Under the pieces are notes generated by a model. The model worked only from the letters and a program-made list of their open reading frames with translations, was not told the origin of the DNA and did not search any database. This document shows positions 9,512-17,647 of a stretch of DNA of 64,000 nucleotides, one piece after another. Both the position numbers and the translations under genes were made by a program. Source of the DNA: Maribacter sp. MMG018 (lineage in GTDB: Bacteria; Bacteroidota; Bacteroidia; Flavobacteriales; Flavobacteriaceae); NCBI RefSeq assembly GCF_018100785.1, contig NZ_JAGJEC010000001.1:1178001-1242000 (forward strand), in the 5' to 3' direction. The number at the start of each line of letters is the position of its first letter. The stretch's first letter is position 1.

Positions 9512-10474
9512 TTATTCTTTTTCTTTTATGAAATATTTCCTATCAACGAACAATCGTTTGTACAGACCTGTAGAATCACTCTTAACATAGGTTTCCGGAT
9601 GTTGTGATGAGTGAAGCAGAAATTTGTTTTCCACGCTGTCAACATAAGCCTTAACAACAATGTTGTCCATAGATTTTCCACTAATGGTCATAGTTCTATA
9701 AGCTTCTTCTTTTGGGGTAAACCCATCTGCAAATTGAGAGCTGCTCTGATTGCGTAAAATATTGAGATAACGGGCCACTTTTATAGAGTCTGGTCGTATG
9801 CCCATAATGGTCCAGATAGAGTCTTTTTTTTGAAGGGTAAAATCTTCTTGGCCATCCTGTTCAAATTTTACTTCTGTAATGTCCTCCTTGTTCAATTTTA
9901 TAAATTCAGGATTCCTCCATGTATTGAACTTACGGTCAAAGGCACTCGAAATCTGATTTTTTAGAGTGTAGCTCTCGGGTTTGTCGTTTATCCGAAAGTA
10001 GGTGTACCCTTTCATGGATGCTCCTCCGTACTGCGATGACGCTCCTTGTTCATAAGATGTTTTTCCGAAGTAGAGAGTATTTATTTTGCCTCCATCTTTT
10101 TCTTGGATCTCTAGTTTTCTGGCCAAGGAATCTGTGAGTTCATAGGTAGCCCATTTGTCCGCTGTTTTTGCGACCAGTCGTTGGGCCTTTATATCTTGTA
10201 ATTGCCCAAGGGCACTTTTTACCAATGTTTGGCTCGCTTTAGATTTGATGTTGCCCTGTGAAACTTCCCATCCATTTTTCGACCTTGAAATATGAATAGG
10301 TTCTTCGGCCTTTTCGGCCGGTGGGTATATGGTAAGTTTTTCTATTGCTGAGGTATCCAATTGTATGACCTCTGGGTTAAAAGTGGTGCTACTGTTCTTT
10401 TTAAAGTAATTGGTGGAAACATAAAGCAGTACCAATACCACCAATATCGCGATCAATATCTTGTTTTTTTTCAT
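9512..10474 (-). CDS. DUF4340 domain protein
   Basis: A 320-aa protein with one N-terminal TM helix (ILIAILVVLVLLYVS) and an extracytoplasmic DUF4340 region built of repeated beta units with short Ser-lys-thr motifs such as TLYFGKTSYEQGASSQYGG. It lies 23 nt after the GldG-like gene. DUF4340 proteins usually accompany a GldG-like subunit in ABC exporter clusters, and the pair may form the periplasmic part of the transporter. No catalytic residues can be assigned. Confidence 0.8.
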   Translation of the reverse strand: MKKNKILIAILVVLVLLYVSTNYFKKNSSTTFNPEVIQLDTSAIEKLTIYPPAEKAEEPIHISRSKNGWEVSQGNIKSKASQTLVKSALGQLQDIKAQRLVAKTADKWATYELTDSLARKLEIQEKDGGKINTLYFGKTSYEQGASSQYGGASMKGYTYFRINDKPESYTLKNQISSAFDRKFNTWRNPEFIKLNKEDITEVKFEQDGQEDFTLQKKDSIWTIMGIRPDSIKVARYLNILRNQSSSQFADGFTPKEEAYRTMTISGKSMDNIVVKAYVDSVENKFLLHSSQHPETYVKSDSTGLYKRLFVDRKYFIKEKE

Positions 10475-10497
10475 GGGTTATGGTTTTGTTGTAGCGA

Positions 10498-12000
10498 TCA
10501 TTCGTAGTTTTCTTCCAGTCTTTTGCTGCGTTTGTTTTTGTTCATCTGCATACGTACTATGCCGTAGACAATCACCAAAATAATGGGCAAGAGAAAATTG
10601 GCATATTTTAAAGTGGTTTTGGTTCCTTCCTCTAATTTGTCCAATGGTCTGTACCGTACTCCTTTTGTCCTAAGATCTATCAATCCTGTATCGTCGCTCA
10701 ACCAATCTATGGCGTTGACCATAAGGTTTATATTGTCGGCCTGTAGTGTTCGTTGACCGTCGCTAACTGGAAAATCTCCGTCGGAAACCACAAAAATGCG
10801 CGAACGGTTTCCGTTGGAATGGGTTTGCTCCAACACTCCTGCAACCACTTGGTTGGGGGCATTGAAATCATTATTGGTCCATTCTTTTTGGATATTGAAA
10901 TACTGGGGTGCGGGCAGTACTCCCGAGTTATCCGATGAAAAGGCGAGCGGGGTAAAGGTGGTCAGCGAATCTTTGGCGGTAAACTTCAATGAACTGGCAA
11001 ACTGCATTACCACGGCATCTAAGCCCTTGGTACTTGGGTGGTCTGCAAATTTACTGATGATGGGTGCATAGGGGAAGGCAACGTTCGTCGTAAAATTAAA
11101 GAAGCCTTGTCGCTGTTGTACCGATATATTGGCACATTGGGCATCGATGACAAAATTCGAACCTATTGTAAGTCCTTTTTCGTTCAGCCATTTTTCTACT
11201 CCCGTACCGATAGCATTGCCAAATGTGTTGTTGAGGTTTCCGTTTACCCGGTTCAGTGCAATGAACAAATTCCCCCCGTTTTCCAAAAACGCATCTAATT
11301 GCTTTAGGGTGCCATCACTGACGGTATCGGTGGGTCGTACCAAGGCCAATGTTCTTATTTCTTCAGGTGCGGGCACACTGTCGTTTAAGGTGACCGACTT
11401 AAAGTCGTACAACACGTCCAAGGCTGTTTTTACTTGTGCGAGTTCCCCAATAGTGGCCTGTCCGTAGCCCTGTAAAAGTCCTACCTCGGGTTTATCGGTT
11501 ACCGATATCTTTTTTATCGAAGACGACAAAAGGTACTCCAAGGGTGCTCCCGGCTGTACAAAGGGAATAACCTCTTTACGGTCTTCCAATTGCAAAACGG
11601 CTCCCAAAAAGGCCTTTTGTTGTTTCATCTGGTCCTTTTCGCGAACGTTGATCATGACGGGGTTAATGCCAGCTTCCATAGCCTCGCGTTCCAATGCCTC
11701 GTTCTCGTTGGGGTTTATAAAGGTGTAGATAAGGTTGTCGTCGGAATGTCGCGCATACTCGATCAAGTATTCTTCGAAATTGTTTTTGGTCTTGGCGATG
11801 TCGGGCGGCAGATTCTCAGAAAAATAGGCCTTTACGGTAATAGGGTTTTCTAAGGATGCCATAATGTTTTCCGTGGCATCGCTTAGGGTATATTGCTTAT
11901 CTTCTGTGAGATCCAACCTAAAAAAGTATTGTTTTGATACCAAGTTGGCAAACACCAAGATCACGATGATCAAGACAATGGTTATGTTCGTTTTTTTCAT
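10498..12000 (-). CDS. GldG-like ABC-associated membrane protein
   Basis: A 500-aa protein with an N-terminal TM helix (ITIVLIIVILVFANLV), a DUF4350/ABC_transp_aux domain recognisable by LDLTEDKQYTLSDATENIM and the later FLENGGNLFIALNRV glutamine-amidotransferase-like strand, and a C-terminal TM (FLLPIILVIVYGIV) before a basic tail. It resembles GldG of gliding-motility loci. Here it is part of a cluster (ATPase, GldF-like permease, GldG-like, DUF4340) that is also found in non-gliding bacteria, so a gliding role is not claimed. Spacings of 15 and 23 nt to its neighbours support co-transcription. Confidence 0.85.
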   Translation of the reverse strand: MKKTNITIVLIIVILVFANLVSKQYFFRLDLTEDKQYTLSDATENIMASLENPITVKAYFSENLPPDIAKTKNNFEEYLIEYARHSDDNLIYTFINPNENEALEREAMEAGINPVMINVREKDQMKQQKAFLGAVLQLEDRKEVIPFVQPGAPLEYLLSSSIKKISVTDKPEVGLLQGYGQATIGELAQVKTALDVLYDFKSVTLNDSVPAPEEIRTLALVRPTDTVSDGTLKQLDAFLENGGNLFIALNRVNGNLNNTFGNAIGTGVEKWLNEKGLTIGSNFVIDAQCANISVQQRQGFFNFTTNVAFPYAPIISKFADHPSTKGLDAVVMQFASSLKFTAKDSLTTFTPLAFSSDNSGVLPAPQYFNIQKEWTNNDFNAPNQVVAGVLEQTHSNGNRSRIFVVSDGDFPVSDGQRTLQADNINLMVNAIDWLSDDTGLIDLRTKGVRYRPLDKLEEGTKTTLKYANFLLPIILVIVYGIVRMQMNKNKRSKRLEENYE

Positions 12001-12015
12001 TGGATGTACTAGCGT

Positions 12016-12738
12016 TTATGAAATATGTCTTTTAGAAAGGGACCATTCACCTAGGTACAGCCCCAGCACGGTTATGGAAAAAAAATAGACCAGGTCTTTG
12101 GAGTCCAAAACCCCTCGTGAAACGGATTCAAAATGTGATTGAAGGTCCAAAGTATCGAAGAATTGCCCCAGGCTTCCGGTAAAGTTATGGGCCAATACCC
12201 CAAAAATAATATGGAAAAAGAGACCAATGAACAGGGTGGTCATAAAGGCCACAATCTGGTTGGTGGTAATGCTACTCGCAAAAATACCTATAGCGGTGTA
12301 GGCCATACTTAGCAGCAGTAGGCCCAAGTAACCACAAATGGTTCCGCCGTTGTCTAAATTCCCGATATTGGAAACCGTAATAACATAGGGCAAGGTGGCT
12401 GCCAAGGCAATACAGACCAGCAATATAGATCCCAGAAACTTGCCAAGGATCACTTGCCTGTCCGATACCGATTTGGTCAAGAGTAGTTCTAACGTGCCTG
12501 TTTTTCGCTCTTCGGCCAGCATTTTCATGGTAATGGCGGGAATAAAGAAGAAGAGACTCCAAGAGGCAATGTTGAAAAAGACTCGAAGGTTGGCCTGTCC
12601 TACCAAAAAAACATCGTTTCCGTAAAGCCAAGTGAAAAACCCGCTGAAGCCTAAGAAAAGAACAAGGATAATATAGGCAATGAGCGAGTCGAAAAAGGTC
12701 GCCAGTTCACGTTTGGCGATGGTCCATATGGTATGCAT
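12016..12738 (-). CDS. GldF-like ABC-2 permease
   Basis: A 240-aa, six-span permease. The RELATFFDSLIAYI start, the LRVFFNIASWSLFFFIPAITMKMLAEERKTGTLE-type coupling segment (described here by its AEERKTGTLELLLTKSVSD part) and the final TM near residue 220 fit the ABC-2/GldF family (about 240 aa). It starts 2 nt after the stop of the ATPase gene. It forms the membrane half of the upstream exporter. Substrate unknown; a polysaccharide, lipid or surface protein component is possible. Confidence 0.85.
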   Translation of the reverse strand: MHTIWTIAKRELATFFDSLIAYIILVLFLGFSGFFTWLYGNDVFLVGQANLRVFFNIASWSLFFFIPAITMKMLAEERKTGTLELLLTKSVSDRQVILGKFLGSILLVCIALAATLPYVITVSNIGNLDNGGTICGYLGLLLLSMAYTAIGIFASSITTNQIVAFMTTLFIGLFFHIIFGVLAHNFTGSLGQFFDTLDLQSHFESVSRGVLDSKDLVYFFSITVLGLYLGEWSLSKRHIS

Positions 12739-12740
12739 GT

Positions 12741-13670
12741 CTAATTTACCGTTAAGTTTCTAAATATGTCTTCAAGTTTGGTTTCCAAAGGAGTCAGTTC
12801 GGTCAGTACCCATTTTTTATCCACACAGAGCTTAAAGATGTTCCGTTTAGACGATTGTTGGGCGATACTTTGTACTTCGAAAAGGTTTTCTTCCCGTTCT
12901 ATCAGATCCACGTCCTGTACCGTATCCAAGTCGCTTAAGGCCTTTGCAATGGTTTCGGCCTTGGCGTCTTCTATGCGCACCTTTAACACCTCGTTGCCTT
13001 GGGCTTGTTTTCTAAGGGTTTCGGGCGTTCCGTTCGCGACAATGCTGCCCCTGTTGATGATGAGGATGCGGTCGCAGGTGGCTTCCACTTCGGGTAAGAT
13101 GTGCGTGCTAAGTATAACGGTCTTTTCCTTGCCCAGGTCGCGGATCAATTTTCGGATCTCGATAATCTGGTTGGGATCCAGCCCCGTAGTGGGTTCGTCC
13201 AAAATCAATATTTCGGGGTCGTGGATCATGGCTTGGGCGAGTCCCACGCGCTGACGATACCCTTTGGATAGCTCCCCTATTTTTTTGTGTTTTTCGCGGT
13301 TGAGTCCGCATAGGCCGATCATTTCCCGAATCCTATCCTTGATGTTTGCCTTTTCTACCCCTTGTAGGGCGGCACAGAACTCTAGATAGTCGATGATGGG
13401 CATATCCAGATACAAAGGATTGTTTTCCGGTAGGTAGCCAATGTGCTGTTTAAAGTTGCTCTCGGGGTCGGTCACACTTTTGCCACCGATTCGTATATCT
13501 CCCTTTTCGATGCCGATATAACCGGTGATCATTTTCATGGTGGTGGATTTTCCTGCTCCATTAGGACCAAGAAATCCGAGTACCTCTCCGGTTTTAACAT
13601 CAAAGCTGATGTCGTTTACGGCTTTTTGAGGGCCGTAGGTTTTGGTTAGTTTTTCGATTTGTATATCCAT
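12741..13670 (-). CDS. GldA-like ABC transporter ATP-binding protein
   Basis: A 309-aa ATPase with Walker A GPNGAGKST at about residues 37-45, signature LSKGYRQRVGLAQ, Walker B ILILDEPTTGLD and the switch STHILPEVEATCD. The C-terminal 80 residues carry the extra domain that typifies GldA and related ABC-2 ATPases. It is the first gene of the seven-gene operon. The ATP site is intact, so the exporter should be active. GldA and CcmA families are hard to separate by eye, so no symbol is given. Confidence 0.85.
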   Translation of the reverse strand: MDIQIEKLTKTYGPQKAVNDISFDVKTGEVLGFLGPNGAGKSTTMKMITGYIGIEKGDIRIGGKSVTDPESNFKQHIGYLPENNPLYLDMPIIDYLEFCAALQGVEKANIKDRIREMIGLCGLNREKHKKIGELSKGYRQRVGLAQAMIHDPEILILDEPTTGLDPNQIIEIRKLIRDLGKEKTVILSTHILPEVEATCDRILIINRGSIVANGTPETLRKQAQGNEVLKVRIEDAKAETIAKALSDLDTVQDVDLIEREENLFEVQSIAQQSSKRNIFKLCVDKKWVLTELTPLETKLEDIFRNLTVN

Positions 13671-13738
13671 GCTCGGTATGTGACGTTTAGTTCAATTGAA
13701 TACGGGTTAAAGATTGCTGTACCATTTTTCTTTTAGCT

Positions 13739-14155
13739 TTAGTTGGCGGTTAACCTATTGGATAGAAAAGATGATTTAGCTGATCGCACGGTGTTATTTG
13801 TTTTAGGTTCTTTGGATAGATGTATTTTTAATACCCCATGGTGAAACCGCACGGTATGTATATGGCAATGTTGTTTGTCGGGAAGTCGGATCTGAAAATC
13901 GATATCTTTTCCATATCCTTCGTACGACATAGATCCACCGTAATAATCGTAGCTGTTTTTAGGATTTTTTATTTTTAGATGAAGGACCCCGTTTTGTACC
14001 CTCACGGAATGGTTATATTTAGTAAGAAAATTGGCCGAGATAAGAATATGTACACCTGTATTCTCCAATTTCATTTGAAATTTTTTGAATCTTAGCGGTG
14101 GAAAAGAATGAAGTCTTTGATGTTTTTCTTTCTTGGTTTTGTTCAATGATTCCAT
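13739..14155 (-). CDS. Small heat-shock-like protein (Hsp20/alpha-crystallin fold)
   Basis: A 138-aa cytoplasmic protein. The centre contains the beta-sandwich pattern of small heat-shock proteins: HSVRVQNGVLHLKIKNP, then a Gly/Tyr-rich segment, FQIRLPDKQHCHIHTVRFHHG and the GVLKIHLSK motif (the usual xNGVLxIxLPK) near residue 110. The short basic N-terminal arm and Ser-rich tail are normal for oligomerisation regions. It is probably a holdase chaperone. The sequence is more divergent than standard Hsp20 proteins (His for Asn in the NGVL motif), so confidence is moderate. It lies 69 nt upstream of the GldA-like gene but is probably separately transcribed. Confidence 0.65.
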   Translation of the reverse strand: MESLNKTKKEKHQRLHSFPPLRFKKFQMKLENTGVHILISANFLTKYNHSVRVQNGVLHLKIKNPKNSYDYYGGSMSYEGYGKDIDFQIRLPDKQHCHIHTVRFHHGVLKIHLSKEPKTNNTVRSAKSSFLSNRLTAN

Positions 14156-14647
14156 AACTATTTTTTTAAATTATACTTTGCTTTAAAAAAGTATTCTTCT
14201 AAAGAAACAGAATGATGAAATATTTTTTTTCGAGGGTTGAAGAGCGCTATTATACCCCTAGGTAGGGTGTTCTTATCTTAAGAAAAGGCGATTACCTTCA
14301 TCTGTAGAATTTGAATTCAAAATTATTGTTCTCCGAATGAAATGTAAAAGGTAGGTGCTGTAAAAACACCGTTATAAAAGAAGGTTGTGAATCTTGCCCA
14401 CTTTTTGTGTTATTTGACAATAGATTGCCTAATTTTTTTTGAATAGGCAGAACAGAAAACGCGGGCAAAAAATCGTCTTCATGTCTACTAAATGGCATAG
14501 TATCGCTATTTCAAATTCTGAATAAAAATAAAAATTTAGAAAATACACTAAAAGTTAAAAAATGTAAAAAAGACATCTTTATCTTGGTTTTTGGGGTAAG
14601 AAAAGAACCTATTTTAAACAAATGTCTTTACTAAAATGAAGAGGGAA
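14156..14647. other. Gene-free 0.5-kb AT-rich interval
   Basis: I see no convincing gene here. A 66-codon frame at 14298-14498 on the minus strand has no signal, domain or promoter and a composition like noncoding DNA. The stretch probably holds the promoter of the small heat-shock gene; no clear TAnnTTTG element was found. Confidence 0.5.
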
Positions 14648-15238
14648 TTAAAAATTCAGCTTATACAAAGCCCCGATTTGTATGACCCGGTTTAATTGAT
14701 TGTTTTCATTGTTGTTGCCATATTGTCCGTCATCGTTAAAATCAAGGTCTATAAGTCCTTGCTTGTATCGTAGTTCAAGAGCAAGTCCAAAATCGAATTC
14801 GATACCTATTCCTCCAAATACGGCTAGGTCTATCGGGGTAACTTCAAAATTGTCACCATCACTATTGATCAGGTTTATAAAATTATCATTGAAATTAAAA
14901 TCTATGCTAGGGCCTAAGATGAAATGAAAATGCCCTCCTTCCGTAAATATTTTATTGGCAACACTTATATACAGGTAGTTGATGTCGATATCGTCAAGCT
15001 CGGGAATTTCAGATTTTCCTCCTTGTTTAGAATAGGTGATTTCTGGTTGTAGGGCATACGTGTCATTAAATTGTATCGCTAATGCTACACCGGCGTATGG
15101 GGCATATTTGCTATGTAGGTTAGAGTTGAGGACCTTACTGCTGTTAAGTCCCATACGTAGTGCCATTTTTGTTTTTTCTTGAGAAAATACGGTTGTAGAA
15201 GAAACAATTAAAAAAAGAATGAGCAGCTTTGTTTTCAT
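14648..15238 (-). CDS. Outer-membrane beta-barrel protein (porin/OmpA-barrel-like)
   Basis: A 196-aa protein with signal peptide (MKTKLLILFLIVSSTTVFSQ) and alternating amphipathic strands rich in Gly, Tyr and Asn, ending in the aromatic C-terminal signature YKLNF used by the BAM complex. Features such as YAPYAGVALAIQF and VFGGIGIEFDFGLALELRYKQG are characteristic of the Bacteroidota 'outer membrane beta-barrel' family (8 strands). Possible jobs are membrane integrity, ligand sensing or adhesion; nothing in the neighbourhood narrows this down. It is separated by 46 nt from the next minus-strand gene upstream. Confidence 0.8.
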   Translation of the reverse strand: MKTKLLILFLIVSSTTVFSQEKTKMALRMGLNSSKVLNSNLHSKYAPYAGVALAIQFNDTYALQPEITYSKQGGKSEIPELDDIDINYLYISVANKIFTEGGHFHFILGPSIDFNFNDNFINLINSDGDNFEVTPIDLAVFGGIGIEFDFGLALELRYKQGLIDLDFNDDGQYGNNNENNQLNRVIQIGALYKLNF

Positions 15239-15284
15239 ATCAATGCTTTTTTATAATAGGATGATTTATATGATAAATAGACGT

Positions 15285-16172
15285 CTATTTAACTACGTTG
15301 ATCATTACGGCCTCGCAACTTTTTAAGTCTGAATTTAAGATAATGTTTTCAGATTTTTTCCCGTCCGTTATTTCTATCGCTACAGTGTTTGGGGGAGAAT
15401 CACCTAAATTATGGGCGTAAAGGAACAGGTCGTTAGATTTGTTAGGGTCTAATTTAATCTGAAACTCTTTTTTCCAGTAGGTCAGATAATATTTAGATAC
15501 TACCGGGGTGCCGTTTAAATATATAGAAACGATATCGCCGTCCTGTCTGCCATGGTCCCATATTTTAACACTTATGGTTTCACTGTCGAAAGTAAATTCT
15601 TTGGTATATGATATTTTTCTTCCATCGAATTCTTCACGTATGTTAGGGGTAGGTGCATTGGTCTCTATAGCCGATGTCACAGTTGTTGTGGTCGATGCCG
15701 CTTTGCTTTTCTTTTTGGCCCTTCTTCTTTTTTCTTTTTTACTAAGCCCTCGTTTTTCTATTTGGGCGAGTTCATGTTTCTTTTTTAGTTCGTCCGATGC
15801 TTTATTTGTTATAGAGAAAAAAGGAGTTACGAATTTTGCAATTTGATATTTGTCTTCTGGAAACAATTCGATCCCTACAACTTGGTACCGATCTCCAGAA
15901 CCTATATTTTTTGCAAGCTCTATTTCTTTTGAAATACCGTTGTTCTCAAAAGAGCCCAACTCTTGAACCACCATTTCGTTTCTGACCAGAAAAAAACGAA
16001 TAGATTTATTCGGGGCTATATTTTCGGTATTCCAACGAAGGGTTACTTTTTCGGGTATATTCCAGACTGTTCCCTGTGCGGGATCTGTTATCGATATTGC
16101 CGATTTTTCTTGTTGGCAAAAGATTGCCGTTGAAAATAGACTAAAGAGTAGGGGAACAAATAAAGATTTCAT
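15285..16172 (-). CDS. Secreted two-domain protein with basic linker, function unknown
   Basis: About 295 aa from the ATG at 16172, which gives the signal peptide MKSLFVPLLFSLFSTAIFCQ; an ATG at 16190 adds six residues and is less likely. Domain 1 (about 22-130) is Ig-like, with the GTVWNIPEKVTLRWNT strand seen in Ser-Thr-rich/Kre9-type domains. A very basic linker (about 135-165, Lys/Arg runs followed by Thr/Ser) leads to domain 2 (about 185-290), a jelly-roll-like domain with SVKIWDHGRQDGDIVSIYLN and NDLFLYAHNLGDSPPNT. Probably cell-envelope-associated; partner unknown. The basic linker may bind anionic polymer or undergo cleavage (inference). Confidence 0.75.
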   Translation of the reverse strand: MKSLFVPLLFSLFSTAIFCQQEKSAISITDPAQGTVWNIPEKVTLRWNTENIAPNKSIRFFLVRNEMVVQELGSFENNGISKEIELAKNIGSGDRYQVVGIELFPEDKYQIAKFVTPFFSITNKASDELKKKHELAQIEKRGLSKKEKRRRAKKKSKAASTTTTVTSAIETNAPTPNIREEFDGRKISYTKEFTFDSETISVKIWDHGRQDGDIVSIYLNGTPVVSKYYLTYWKKEFQIKLDPNKSNDLFLYAHNLGDSPPNTVAIEITDGKKSENIILNSDLKSCEAVMINVVK

Positions 16173-16300
16173 ATGACGAAAATAAAGCAAAATATACGAA
16201 TAGCTTTTTGACCTTGATTAATAAAGAAAGAGTTTGGTTGAATCTATAACGCTATTTATATGGAAATGTTGAACACTATTAGGATTATTAAAATTTAAAA

Positions 16301-16332
16301 TGGAATAATTCCAATATTTTGGAATTATTCCA
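16301..16332. promoter_or_regulatory. Double palindrome, probable operator of the mutagenic-polymerase operon
   Basis: Arms of 14 bp (16301-16314 and 16319-16332) are exact reverse complements around TATT. Each arm holds its own 11-bp palindrome GGAATWATTCC (16302-16312 and 16321-16331), centres 19 bp apart. TATTTTGG (16315-16322), a near match to the -7 consensus TAnnTTTG, sits between them, so a bound repressor would cover the promoter. A LexA-like or other SOS repressor is the obvious candidate, but none is encoded in the window. Confidence 0.65.
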
Positions 16333-16340
16333 TAAATTAG

Positions 16341-16360
16341 CTATCCGATTTTAAGGATAG
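16341..16360 (+). promoter_or_regulatory. Small leader hairpin just before the Y-polymerase start
   Basis: CTATCC (16341-16346) and GGATAG (16355-16360) are perfect complements with an 8-nt loop, ending 2 nt before the ATG. It could reduce ribosome access or simply be part of the operator region. Confidence 0.4.
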
Positions 16361-16362
16361 TT

Positions 16363-17577
16363 ATGCAAAAGACCATTTTACATCTGGACCTTGATACGTT
16401 TTTTGTATCCGTAGAGCGCCTTGTCAATAGCGAATTGAAGAATAAACCGTTATTGGTAGGTGGGTTGAGCGATAGGGGCGTGGTCGCGGCCTGTAGCTAT
16501 GAGACCCGCGGTTATGGGGTGCATTCCGGTATGCCCATGAAAATGGCCAAGGAACTGTGCCCCGAGGCGATTGCCATAAAGGGCAATGCGGGTACCTATA
16601 GCAACTATTCCGACATGGTTACCGAGATTATCAAGGAGCAGGTACCCCTTTTTGAAAAATCGAGTATCGATGAGTTTTACGCCGACCTAACGGGAATGGA
16701 TCGTTTTTTTGGCTGCTACAAATACGCTTCGGAGCTGCGCCAACGGATCCTTAAGGAAACCGGATTGCCTATTTCTTTCGGACTTTCGGTCAACAAGGTA
16801 GTCTCTAAAGTGGCCACTAACGAGGCCAAGCCCAATAACCAATTAAAGATAGATTACGGCTTGGAAAAACCCTTTCTTGCCCCCTTGTCCATCAAAAAAA
16901 TACCCATGGTGGGCGATAAGACCTACCAAATGCTCAGAAACCTGGGGCTGCGGCAGGTGCGTACCATACAAGAAATGCCCATAGATGTCATGCAACGGGT
17001 CTTGGGCAAAAACGGAAGGGTCATATGGAAAAGGGCCAATGGTATCGATCATACCCCCGTGGTTCCGTTCTGTGAGCGAAAATCGATCTCTACCGAACGC
17101 ACCTTTGACAAAGACACGATAGATGTGGTGAAATTAAAGGGCATTCTCATTGCAATGACCGAGAACCTGGCCTATCAGTTGCGGCGGGGGGAAAAGTTGA
17201 CGGCCTGTATCGCGGTCAAGATCAGGTACTCCGATTTCAATACCTATTCAAAACAGATGCGTATTCCCTATACCAGTGCCGATCATATTTTGATACCCAA
17301 GATCCTGGAGTTGTTCAAGACCTTGTACAACCGCAGGTTGTTGGTGCGCTTGGTGGGCATCCGCTTTAGCCACTTGGTATCGGGCAACTACCAGATCAAC
17401 CTATTTGACGATACCGAAGAGATATTGAACCTGTACAATGCGATGGACCATATTCGAAAGCGCTATGGCGATAAGAGCGTGATCCGTGCCTCGGCCATGG
17501 GCGCACGAACGATTGGGAGAATGCAGAACCCCTTCGATGGCCGACCGCCGATCGTATTGGCCCATAGAAAACAATAA
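16363..17577 (+). CDS. dinB: Y-family translesion DNA polymerase (DinB/UmuC type)
   Basis: A 404-aa polymerase for lesion bypass. The palm is intact: D9 in HLDLDTFFVSVE, and D103-E104 in SSIDEFYAD. The fingers motif YETRGYGVHSGMPM, the HhH region IPMVGDKTYQMLRNLG and the little-finger domain (about 235-345) follow. QINLF at residues 344-348 fits the beta-clamp-binding motif. The next gene, a DnaE2-type polymerase, begins 70 nt later, so the pair resembles the ImuB/DnaE2 or UmuC/DnaE mutasome arrangement, but the polymerase here retains its catalytic acids, unlike ImuB. The upstream double palindrome points to damage-regulated expression. Confidence 0.9.
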   Translation: MQKTILHLDLDTFFVSVERLVNSELKNKPLLVGGLSDRGVVAACSYETRGYGVHSGMPMKMAKELCPEAIAIKGNAGTYSNYSDMVTEIIKEQVPLFEKSSIDEFYADLTGMDRFFGCYKYASELRQRILKETGLPISFGLSVNKVVSKVATNEAKPNNQLKIDYGLEKPFLAPLSIKKIPMVGDKTYQMLRNLGLRQVRTIQEMPIDVMQRVLGKNGRVIWKRANGIDHTPVVPFCERKSISTERTFDKDTIDVVKLKGILIAMTENLAYQLRRGEKLTACIAVKIRYSDFNTYSKQMRIPYTSADHILIPKILELFKTLYNRRLLVRLVGIRFSHLVSGNYQINLFDDTEEILNLYNAMDHIRKRYGDKSVIRASAMGARTIGRMQNPFDGRPPIVLAHRKQ

Positions 17578-17647
17578 TAGTGGTAAGGCCACTGGAATAT
17601 AGTCGGATCACTTGCGATTGCCATAATCAATAGATACATCAACGAAA

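Noticed and set aside
9512..13670. Bona fide gliding motility genes gldA, gldF and gldG
   Set aside because: The family resemblance is real, but the DUF4340/GldG/ABC set occurs in non-gliding bacteria and no other gld or spr genes are seen here.
14298..14498. 66-codon minus-strand ORF
   Set aside because: No domain, signal, promoter or neighbour context, and composition like noncoding DNA.
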